Assembly: GCA_966211305.1 (NCBI GenBank)
Contig: CBIHPC010000178.1
Location: 1-12,573 of the forward strand
DNA: 12,573 bases
Origin: Niastella sp966211305
GTDB lineage: Bacteria; Bacteroidota; Bacteroidia; Chitinophagales; Chitinophagaceae
Direction of reading: 5' to 3'
This document shows positions 5,671-12,355 of the stretch, piece by piece (position 1 is the first letter of the stretch; each line of letters starts with the position of its first letter). The notes beneath the pieces were generated by a model. That model did not search any database. It had not been told where the DNA came from and worked only from the letters and a program-made list of their open reading frames with translations. The position numbers were made by a program, and so were the translations under genes.

Positions 5671-8259
5671 ATGAGAAAACCCGATTCCTGTAAACGGGCA
5701 TGGGCAGTTTTGTCCTGCTTCCTGTTTATTTTTCATACTGCTTCATCTCAAAACCTTGATTATTACCTGCCCGATAGCGTCACTTATAACCCTTCCATTC
5801 CCAAACCCGCAGCCATCATCTATCACGAACCCGGCGAATGGCATGTAACGCACGACCGGCTGGTGAATTATATGCAGGCTATTGCAGCTGCAGCCCCCAA
5901 CCGGGTAAAACTGGAAGTGATGGGCTTTACCTATGAAAGCCGTCCGCAGGTGCTGCTTATCATTACCTCGCCGCAAAATCACCAGCGGCTGGAAGCCATT
6001 CGGGAACAGCATGTTCAGCTATGCGACCCGCAGCGATCTGCCTCCGTAGATATAACCAACATGCCCATTGTGGTGTACATCGGTCATTCCATTCATGGCA
6101 ATGAATCGAGCGGGGCCAATGCCGCCCTTGTAAGCGCCTATTATCTCGCCGCTGCACAGGGTAAACAAATTGACGAACTGCTCGAAAATACCGTGATCCT
6201 TTTCGATCCTTCCTTCAATCCCGATGGCTTGCAACGCTTCAGCACCTGGGTAAACCAGCACAAAAGCAAAACACTGGTCACCGATCCCGACAGCCGCGAA
6301 TTTCACGAAGTATGGCCCGGCGGCCGGTTCAACCATTACTGGTTCGATCTTAACCGCGACTGGCTGCCGCTGGTGCATGTTGAAAGCCGCAACAGACTGC
6401 AGTGGTTCCATAAATGGAAACCCAATATTTTAACCGATCACCACGAACAGGGCGTCAATGCCACCTTCTTTTTTCAACCCGGCGTGCCTTCGCGGGTGAA
6501 CCCGCTTACGCCTGCCGGCAACCAGGAACTTACCGGCAAACTGGGCGCTTATCATGCCGCCTTTCTCGACCGCATAGGTTCCCTTTATTTTACCAAAGAG
6601 AACTACGATGACTTTTATTATGGAAAAGGTTCTACCTACCCCGATATCAATGGCGCCATAGGCATTTTGTTTGAACAGGCTTCATCGCGCGGTCATGCGC
6701 AAAAAACGGAACATGGTATCCTGCGTTTTCCGTTCACAATTAAAAATCAATTCACCGCTACCCTTTCAACCCTCGAAGGCGCCAAAGCATTGCGAAAAGA
6801 ATTCCTTACCTACCAGCGGAATTTTTACAAAAACGTATTGACAGAAGCTGCCGCCGCACCGGTAAAAGGATATGTGTTCGGGAGTGCAAACGATAAAAGC
6901 AAGACAGCCTTGTTTATTGAGATGTTACGCCGCCAGCAGATAGATGTATATGAACTGAGCACTTCCATGCAGGCTGATGGTTTTACTTTCGAAAAAGGCA
7001 ATGCGTATGTAGTGCCGGCCAGTCAAACCCAGCATAAAGTGATCAGGGCCATTTTTGATAAAACACTCAGTTTTAAGGACAGTCTTTTCTACGACATTAC
7101 CGCCTGGACGCTGCCGCTGGCCTTTGGCCTTCCTTATGCAGAATTGAACGCCATTCGTTTTGCGCCCGCACTGATGGGTGCAAAGATCGATAAAGCCGTT
7201 CAGCCAGCAGGAACCGTGGCCGGGGGTAAAAGCAGTTATGCCTACCTGTTTGAGTGGGATGAATTTTACGCACCCCGGGCATTGTATGCTTTACAGGAAG
7301 CAGGCATACTTACCCGTACGGCATCGGCGCCATTTGAGATCGCTGTGCACAACGGCACGCACAAATTCAACTACGGCACTATTTTTATTCCGGTAAGAAC
7401 ACAAACCCCCGATGCCGATGAATTATATCAGCAGGTAAAAAACGTTGCAGAAAAAAATGGCATTACGGTGTATGCCATCAATACAGGAACTGCCGGCAAC
7501 GGCAGTGATTTGGGCAGTCACAGAATGCGCCTGGTGCCAAAACCATCTATTGCCATGCTTACCGGCGCCGGTGTAAATGCAACCGATGCCGGTGAGATCT
7601 GGTTCCTGCTCGATCAGCAGTTCAACATTCCATCAACCCACCTTGAGGTGCCGGCGTTCAACCGCATCGACCTGAGTAAATACAATACCCTTATTATGGT
7701 GAATGGAAATTACAATGGCCTCGATAAAGAAAAGCTGCGCAACTGGATCCAGGGCGGCGGCACTTTTATTGTTACCGAAGAAGCGGTGCAATGGGCAGCG
7801 CAGAACGGCATTACCAATATTGGGTTCAAAAAGGTAAAGGAAGACACCACCAAACAGATCGCTTATATTGAACGCGAATACCGGCTTGGCGCGCAAAAAA
7901 TGAACGGCGCCATTTTCAGGGCCATTACCGACCTGAGCCATCCGCTGGCTTACGGCTACAACTACCCGTTTGTTGATCTGTTCAAAGCGAATGCGGTGTA
8001 TCCTGAAAGAAATAAAAACCCGTATTCGAACCCGCTCGTGTATGCCGATAAACCCTTGCAAAGCGGCTTTGTGACAAAAGAAAATTATGACGCCATTAAG
8101 AACTCGGCGGCGGTGCTGGTAAACACGGTGGGCAACGGCCGGGTTATTTCAATTGCAGACAATCCCAACTTCAGGGCTTTCTGGCTGGGCGGAACAAAAT
8201 TGTTCATGAATGCGATCTTTTTTGGCAGGTTGATAGAAGCGGGGTCGGGGAAGAATTAG
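5671..8259 (+). CDS. Secreted M14 zinc carboxypeptidase-like metallopeptidase
   Basis: 862 residues. The N-terminal signal peptide (about 1-26, ending TASSQ) indicates export. The M14 domain spans about 55-390. Zinc ligands are H142 and E145 in HGNESSG and H258 in TDHHEQG. N228/R229 in DLNRDW match the substrate-carboxylate binding Asn-Arg. E335 in GILFEQASSRG is the expected catalytic glutamate, so all key residues are present. A long C-terminal region follows; residues about 625-710 (IAMLTGAG, NTLIMVNGNYNG, WIQGGGTFIVTEEA) resemble a class I glutamine amidotransferase-like fold without an obvious catalytic cysteine. This large architecture is typical of Bacteroidota M14 proteins. No T9SS tail is seen, so it is probably periplasmic or secreted by another route. 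Its stop codon lies inside the palindrome that begins element C. Confidence 0.92.
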   Translation: MRKPDSCKRAWAVLSCFLFIFHTASSQNLDYYLPDSVTYNPSIPKPAAIIYHEPGEWHVTHDRLVNYMQAIAAAAPNRVKLEVMGFTYESRPQVLLIITSPQNHQRLEAIREQHVQLCDPQRSASVDITNMPIVVYIGHSIHGNESSGANAALVSAYYLAAAQGKQIDELLENTVILFDPSFNPDGLQRFSTWVNQHKSKTLVTDPDSREFHEVWPGGRFNHYWFDLNRDWLPLVHVESRNRLQWFHKWKPNILTDHHEQGVNATFFFQPGVPSRVNPLTPAGNQELTGKLGAYHAAFLDRIGSLYFTKENYDDFYYGKGSTYPDINGAIGILFEQASSRGHAQKTEHGILRFPFTIKNQFTATLSTLEGAKALRKEFLTYQRNFYKNVLTEAAAAPVKGYVFGSANDKSKTALFIEMLRRQQIDVYELSTSMQADGFTFEKGNAYVVPASQTQHKVIRAIFDKTLSFKDSLFYDITAWTLPLAFGLPYAELNAIRFAPALMGAKIDKAVQPAGTVAGGKSSYAYLFEWDEFYAPRALYALQEAGILTRTASAPFEIAVHNGTHKFNYGTIFIPVRTQTPDADELYQQVKNVAEKNGITVYAINTGTAGNGSDLGSHRMRLVPKPSIAMLTGAGVNATDAGEIWFLLDQQFNIPSTHLEVPAFNRIDLSKYNTLIMVNGNYNGLDKEKLRNWIQGGGTFIVTEEAVQWAAQNGITNIGFKKVKEDTTKQIAYIEREYRLGAQKMNGAIFRAITDLSHPLAYGYNYPFVDLFKANAVYPERNKNPYSNPLVYADKPLQSGFVTKENYDAIKNSAAVLVNTVGNGRVISIADNPNFRAFWLGGTKLFMNAIFFGRLIEAGSGKN

Positions 8260-8397
8260 CTAATTAGCTAATATGCTAATGGGGAATATGCTAATGAGTG
8301 AATCTCCAATATTTAAGTTCGCTGCAATGCGTAAGGACCAACACAAACAAAATATATTTTATTAGCTAATTAGCTAATTAGCATATTAGCATATTAT
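8255..8397. repeat. Octamer palindromes in inverted arrangement (element C)
   Basis: An 18-bp perfect palindrome ATTAGCTAATTAGCTAAT occurs at 8255-8272 and again at 8361-8378. The 12-mer TAATATGCTAAT follows the left palindrome (8269-8280, near-copy at 8284-8295), and its reverse complement occurs twice at the right (8377-8388, 8385-8396). The two ends therefore form large inverted arms around a ~65-bp core (8296-8360) with no coding potential. The left palindrome contains the TAG stop of the M14 gene (8257-8259). The gap otherwise holds only the upstream region of ssb. Confidence 0.88.
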
Positions 8398-8449
8398 TCT
8401 TAAATTGCCTCACCAAACAATATTAAGTACGAAGCTAAATTTATTAAGT

Positions 8450-8902
8450 ATGATTAAGTTACAAGTAATCGGCAACCTGGGTAAAGATTGTGTTACCAAT
8501 AATGTGAATGGAAAAACTGTAATGAATTTTACAGTAGCGCATACAGAAAGGTTTCGTGATGCCCAGGGTAACCAGAAGGACAAAACCATTTGGGTTGATT
8601 GTGCTTACTGGAGCGACCGTACGGGTATTGCGCCCTACCTGCGCAAAGGAACCCAGGTGTATGTAGAAGGAAATCCTGAAGTAAGAACATTTACCAAACA
8701 AGACGGAACATATGGCGCTTCACTCACCCTGCGGGTTCTTTCAATACAATTATTGGGCGGTCGTCCTGAAGGCAGTGGCGGCGGTGGTGGTGATTACAGC
8801 GGTGGCAGCAATCAATATGCAGCACCCGCGCAAAAAACAAGTGCGCCGGCATCATCGGGCGGCGGCGGATTCAATGAACCGGTTGATGATCTTCCATTCT
8901 AA
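8450..8902 (+). CDS. ssb: Single-stranded DNA-binding protein
   Basis: 150 residues, starting at the ATG at 8450 (MIKLQVIGNLGKDC). An in-frame TTG at 8405 would add 15 residues unlike the family, so the shorter start is preferred. Residues 1-105 form the OB-fold that binds ssDNA, with family signatures IGNLGKD, FTVAHTERF, WVDCAYW, YLRKGTQVYVEG and SLTLRVLSIQLLG. A Gly/Ser-rich flexible linker (about 107-143) leads to the acidic tip VDDLPF, which docks replication and repair partners. SSB acts in replication, recombination and repair in the cytoplasm. It appears monocistronic, with element C upstream and a terminator 24 bp downstream. TAAATTTA at 8436-8443 is a weak -7 candidate without a matching -33. 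Confidence 0.97.
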   Translation: MIKLQVIGNLGKDCVTNNVNGKTVMNFTVAHTERFRDAQGNQKDKTIWVDCAYWSDRTGIAPYLRKGTQVYVEGNPEVRTFTKQDGTYGASLTLRVLSIQLLGGRPEGSGGGGGDYSGGSNQYAAPAQKTSAPASSGGGGFNEPVDDLPF

Positions 8903-8926
8903 TCTTGAGATCGTGAAATAATAATG

Positions 8927-8955
8927 AAGCCTCTGTGAATAGCGGGGGCTTTTTT
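8927..8955 (+). terminator. Intrinsic terminator of ssb
   Basis: AAGCCTCTG (8927-8935) pairs with CGGGGGCTT (8943-8951), including two G.T wobbles, around a 7-nt loop, followed by six T (8950-8955). It lies 24 bp after the ssb stop. It is asymmetric: the opposite strand has no good T tract, so it serves mainly ssb. Confidence 0.8.
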
Positions 8956-9063
8956 ATTGAATAAGAAATGAAGAACAGAGTAATGAAAAGGGAATACAAT
9001 AATACGAATGTTGAATACCGACTGTAGAATTTTCAATGCAGAACAAAACACAAAAACAGCAAC

Positions 9064-9103
9064 GTATAACTGATAACACAATAACTGAACAACTCAATAA
9101 CTG
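9064..9103. repeat. Octamer tandem array overlapping the end of the downstream gene
   Basis: Five consecutive 8-mers at exact phase (GTATAACT, GATAACAC, AATAACTG, AACAACTC, AATAACTG) share the core ATAACT. The array runs into the minus-strand gene at 9094 and encodes its last two residues and TGA stop. The preceding stretch 8960-9063 is AT-rich with looser ATGAA/GAATAC words and no gene. Confidence 0.7.
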
Positions 9104-10410
9104 GCTTTCACCCTTCCTGCTTCAAACTCCTTTACCAGCTTCTCCACTTCCCACCTGCTTACCGCCTTCTTTTGATCATCTATATCTATTACATACAAAT
9201 ACCCCCGGCTGCCGGCGGTGGAAACAAATGCGCTCATGAGATTATACTGATCGCTTACCAGCAACTTACCGTTCGACACATTCCATAATTCCTTCGCACA
9301 CAAACAACCCATGGTAGGCGTAAGCGGGTACCAGGGTTTGTTCTTAAAATATTCCGGGTCAATGGTTGTGCCATGCGCAATGATCGAATTGCGGCCGAGT
9401 TTGCCGGCATAATAGGCTTCCGTTAATGAACTTCTATTGCGAAGTGAAGGCGGCAGCAATTGCAGGTACGACCACAATGCATCATAACCCGGTTGCCATA
9501 CCGCCGTATCGCTTAAATGAAAATAGGTTGTCCATTTTCTTTCATACGGCATTACCAGTTGCAGGTTGGGCGTGGGCCCTATCAGTTTATTATATGTAGT
9601 TGCCGTACCCTGTATGCTATAAATTCCCTGCGGGGTGTTGCCATCGGGAATAAAATAAGGCAGTCCCGATGCGGAACGGGCCAGTTGTTCAAATACCATC
9701 AGGCGGCCATCGGCATAACGCATGAATGTACCGTCGGCATTTTGCACTATCGCCATGCCGGGGTAATCGCGGTTATGGCGTTGCAATGAATAAATAACCT
9801 TTTTCTTTATCACCCGCTGATGGCGGAATAATTCAATAAGATCATTGGCAGTTGGCGCTTTGTAGCGCGTATAACCGGTTAAGTATTTTTCCAGTTCATG
9901 CAGTACCGTAATGGTGCTGTAATTGGGGAATTGTTCTTTGATCCTTTTTCTGATCATAGCGGCGTTGGTGGAAGATGAATCGTACCGCAAACTGTACGCA
10001 GCAGCAATGGCAAAGAGCATGGGATTGGTTTCCCTGGCCAGCAGCAATTGCATGCTTTGAATGTATTGTTCGGGGTACATGCCATACACCGTTTCAAGCA
10101 TGGCGCGTTTGGTATCGTACTGTAAAGTTTCGTTCTGAACGAACAATTGGGTAAGCCCCAGTTGCGTGGTGTCACTGTCGAGCATGAACTGTACAATGGC
10201 GCGGCAGGCAGCTTCGTACCGGTATTCGGTATTGCTGTCGAGCGGAGCTAAAAAGGCTTTGCCAATAACATTTTCGTGCAGGTCTTTCAACAATAGTTGC
10301 CGCTTCTTATATAAAACAAAATCGCTATAAATATCTTCCCGGCGCGGCTGCGCATCTGTTACATATTGTAAAAAACACAGTAAACATAGAAGTACGGCCT
10401 TAACCTTCAT
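9094..10410 (-). CDS. Secreted protein with a possible divergent L,D-transpeptidase domain
   Basis: 438 residues with a signal peptide (about 1-20, ending TDAQ). Residues 25-215 are mostly helical and unrecognised. The C-terminal part resembles the YkuD L,D-transpeptidase fold: NTPQGIYSI (258-266) matches the TPxG-y-i strand, IIAHGTT (343-349) matches the conserved His-Gly, and TMGCLC (366-371) matches the S/T-x-G-C nucleophile motif, giving H346 and C369 as a candidate catalytic pair. The His-to-Cys spacing (23 residues) is longer than in B. subtilis YkuD (16), and the Arg that often follows GC(I/V) is absent. If correct, the enzyme would form or edit peptidoglycan cross-links, or attach proteins to it, in the periplasm. 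The assignment rests on motif reading only; a generic secreted hypothetical protein is the alternative. It appears to be a single-gene unit. Confidence 0.82.
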   Translation of the reverse strand: MKVKAVLLCLLCFLQYVTDAQPRREDIYSDFVLYKKRQLLLKDLHENVIGKAFLAPLDSNTEYRYEAACRAIVQFMLDSDTTQLGLTQLFVQNETLQYDTKRAMLETVYGMYPEQYIQSMQLLLARETNPMLFAIAAAYSLRYDSSSTNAAMIRKRIKEQFPNYSTITVLHELEKYLTGYTRYKAPTANDLIELFRHQRVIKKKVIYSLQRHNRDYPGMAIVQNADGTFMRYADGRLMVFEQLARSASGLPYFIPDGNTPQGIYSIQGTATTYNKLIGPTPNLQLVMPYERKWTTYFHLSDTAVWQPGYDALWSYLQLLPPSLRNRSSLTEAYYAGKLGRNSIIAHGTTIDPEYFKNKPWYPLTPTMGCLCAKELWNVSNGKLLVSDQYNLMSAFVSTAGSRGYLYVIDIDDQKKAVSRWEVEKLVKEFEAGRVKASY

Positions 10411-10417
10411 AAGTTGT

Positions 10418-10425
10418 CAAATATA
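10418..10425 (-). promoter_or_regulatory. -7 promoter box of the transpeptidase-like gene
   Basis: Minus-strand TATATTTG matches TAnnTTTG exactly and ends 7 bp before the ATG at 10410, so the transcript would have almost no leader. No TTTG is found at the expected -33 distance; a T-rich run occupies that place. Confidence 0.45.
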
Positions 10426-10715
10426 CTTTTCCCGCTGAAAAAAAATCTTTAATTATCTGTAACTTGAGAATGCTGTTTCTGGCTACAAAGCTTACAGGCG
10501 GGTACTCAGCAAGAAACGTGCAGTTATTAATTTATTTAGTATAAGCAGGAAAAAATGTTTGTGGTTTGGTTTTTGCACATTGCTTGCCCGCGCCCCCACA
10601 GGCTGGCCCCATATCCTTTAAAATGCCCTGCAGTTGATTTTAACCCCGCCCGGTAAAACCTCCCTACTGTGTGCGCTGTAGCAATGCGCCAAACAGCAGG
10701 AAGATCAAATAACCT

Positions 10716-10746
10716 GTTAACTCATCAACTCGTCAACCTTAACTCT
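10716..10746. repeat. Octamer array abutting the oxidoreductase start
   Basis: Three 8-mers in phase (GTTAACTC, ATCAACTC, GTCAACCT) plus a seven-base TAACTCT end exactly at the ATG at 10747. They occupy the place where a ribosome binding site would lie; no Shine-Dalgarno sequence is present. The word CCTGTTAACTC at 10713-10723 also occurs at 5635-5645 before the M14 gene at a similar distance from its ATG. Confidence 0.6.
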
Positions 10747-12156
10747 ATGTCAAAAGACTACGCATCAACCCGCCGTAAGTTCCTGCAACAGTTAACCGCC
10801 ACTACGGCCATGCTGGCTGCAGGCCCGTTCGCCTCTGTTGCCAAAGACAATGAAGAAAAACTGGAAGAACGCATTATTCGTTATGAACGGCCCATCAGCC
10901 CCAACGACGCCATTCGCATTGGTATTATCGGAACCGGCATAATGGGTCACCAGGACCTGCAAACCGCATTGAAAGTGCCCGGTGTTGAACTGGCCGGCGC
11001 CTGCGATCTGTACACCGGCCGGCTCGAAAGAATGAAAGAATTATACGGCAGCACATTATATACTACCCAGGACTATCGCGAACTGCTGAACAAAAAAGAC
11101 ATCGATGCCGTGATCATTGCTACCAGCGATAACTGGCATGCCCGGATCGCCACCGATGCCTTTCGCAAAAACAAACACGTGTATTGCGAAAAACCCATGG
11201 TGCACAAATTATGGGAGGGTTTACCATTAATAGGCGCCCAGCGGCTGAGCAAAAAAGTGATGCAGGTAGGCAGCCAGCGGGTAAGCAGCGTTGCATATAT
11301 AAAAGCAAAGGAATTATATAAGGCCGGCGAAATCGGTCAGCTCAATTGCGTGGAAGCCACTTACGACCGGCAAAGCGCCATTGGCGCCTGGGAATACACG
11401 ATGCCCACCGATGCGTCGCCGAAAACCGTTGACTGGCGCCGGTATTTGAGCGGCCAGCCGTTGACAGCCTTCGACCCAAAGAAGTTTTTCTGGTGGCGCA
11501 ATTACAAACAATTCGGTACCGGTATGGCGGGCGATCTGTTCGTGCATTTATTATCGGGCATTCATATGATCACCGACTCGTATGGACCTACGCGTATTGT
11601 ATCGAGCGGACAACTTTCCTACTGGAAAGACGGCCGTGATGTTCCCGATGTAATGACGGCCATAATGGATTACCCGACAACAAAGGCGCACCCGGCCTTT
11701 CAGGTAATGTTACGCGTGAACTTCATCAGCGGCGGCGGCAATAAAAGCGCCATCCGTTTATATGGCACCGAAGGGATGATCGAGCTGGAAGGAAATGGTT
11801 TTACCGTTACCCATAGTATGCTGCCCAAAGCGCCGGGCATTGGCGGTTACGATGCGCTCAACACCTACCCCACCGCCATGCAGGAAGAGCTGAAAAAACA
11901 ATACAACGAACGCTGGACGAAAGACGATCATAAGCGCCCTGAAAAAGCGCCGGTAAAATACAAAATGCACGATGGTTATAGCGACCACCTCGATCATTTC
12001 ACAAACTTCTTCGACGCTATTCGCAATGGCACCATGGCCAATGAAGGGCCCGAATTTGCATTTCGCGCCGCAGCGCCCTGCCTCGCAGCCAATGACAGTT
12101 ATTTTCAGAAAAGGATCATTCACTGGGACCCGGTGAATATGCGGCTCAAGGCGTAG
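10747..12156 (+). CDS. Tat-exported Gfo/Idh/MocA-family oxidoreductase
   Basis: 469 residues from the ATG at 10747. The upstream GTG at 10669 would add 26 residues before the signal sequence and is rejected. The N-terminus has a twin-arginine signal (TRRKFLQQL with R9-R10, then a hydrophobic stretch AMLAAGPFASVA), so the folded protein is exported with its cofactor, as for many Bacteroidota members. The Rossmann NAD(P)-binding motif IGIIGTGIMG is at 58-67, and the EKP signature E148-K149-P150 carries the lysine typical of the family. GDLFVHLLSGIHM (262-274) sits where family members have their active-site Asp/His. The C-terminal alpha/beta substrate domain covers about 170-440. Family members oxidise or reduce sugars, inositols and their derivatives; the substrate here is unknown. 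No sugar-uptake or glycosidase genes flank it. A terminator follows ~98 bp downstream. Confidence 0.93.
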   Translation: MSKDYASTRRKFLQQLTATTAMLAAGPFASVAKDNEEKLEERIIRYERPISPNDAIRIGIIGTGIMGHQDLQTALKVPGVELAGACDLYTGRLERMKELYGSTLYTTQDYRELLNKKDIDAVIIATSDNWHARIATDAFRKNKHVYCEKPMVHKLWEGLPLIGAQRLSKKVMQVGSQRVSSVAYIKAKELYKAGEIGQLNCVEATYDRQSAIGAWEYTMPTDASPKTVDWRRYLSGQPLTAFDPKKFFWWRNYKQFGTGMAGDLFVHLLSGIHMITDSYGPTRIVSSGQLSYWKDGRDVPDVMTAIMDYPTTKAHPAFQVMLRVNFISGGGNKSAIRLYGTEGMIELEGNGFTVTHSMLPKAPGIGGYDALNTYPTAMQEELKKQYNERWTKDDHKRPEKAPVKYKMHDGYSDHLDHFTNFFDAIRNGTMANEGPEFAFRAAAPCLAANDSYFQKRIIHWDPVNMRLKA

Positions 12157-12158
12157 TT

Positions 12159-12193
12159 GGTTGGTGGTTTATGGTTTGTTGTTTGTGGTTGGT
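12159..12193. repeat. Degenerate GGTTTGT heptamer array
   Basis: Five 7-mers in phase (GGTTGGT, GGTTTAT, GGTTTGT, TGTTTGT, GGTTGGT) begin 2 bp after the oxidoreductase stop codon. It contains only G, T and A on the plus strand. No function is evident. Confidence 0.7.
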
Positions 12194-12253
12194 TCGCCTA
12201 AAACGGAGCTCACGACAACCTGCCGGACCTTCGCTGGTATACGAAAATTTTAT

Positions 12254-12284
12254 AGCTGGAAATGGTACGTTTCCAGCTTTTTTT
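12254..12284 (+). terminator. Intrinsic terminator of the oxidoreductase gene
   Basis: AGCTGGAAA (12254-12262) pairs perfectly with TTTCCAGCT (12270-12278) around a 7-nt loop and is followed by seven T (12278-12284). It is the first strong stem after the stop codon at 12156. Confidence 0.87.
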
Positions 12285-12355
12285 ATGCATGTAACGGTTA
12301 AAAAGGTGCGCTGCCGAATATAAACATCCCTTTTCTGTTTGCCTTGATACATTTT

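Larger units (their letters stand above)
10411..10746. other. Divergent intergenic region
   Basis: A 336-bp gap between two divergent genes. It holds the -7 box described at 10418 on the left, an AT-rich tract around 10527-10557, several GTTTGG/GTTTTTG words (10556-10577) without a matching -7 box, and a C-rich unremarkable middle. An in-frame GTG at 10669 upstream of the oxidoreductase is not a credible start. The right end is an octamer array given separately. Confidence 0.6.

Noticed and set aside
8405..8449. TTG start for ssb adding 15 residues.
   Set aside because: SSB proteins begin at the OB-fold, as with the ATG at 8450; the extension has no family similarity.
10669..10746. GTG start for the oxidoreductase adding 26 residues.
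   Set aside because: It would bury the twin-arginine signal and it translates an octamer array.
12146..12352. A 68-codon minus-strand frame downstream of the oxidoreductase.
   Set aside because: It overlaps the terminator and the heptamer array and looks like translated noncoding DNA.
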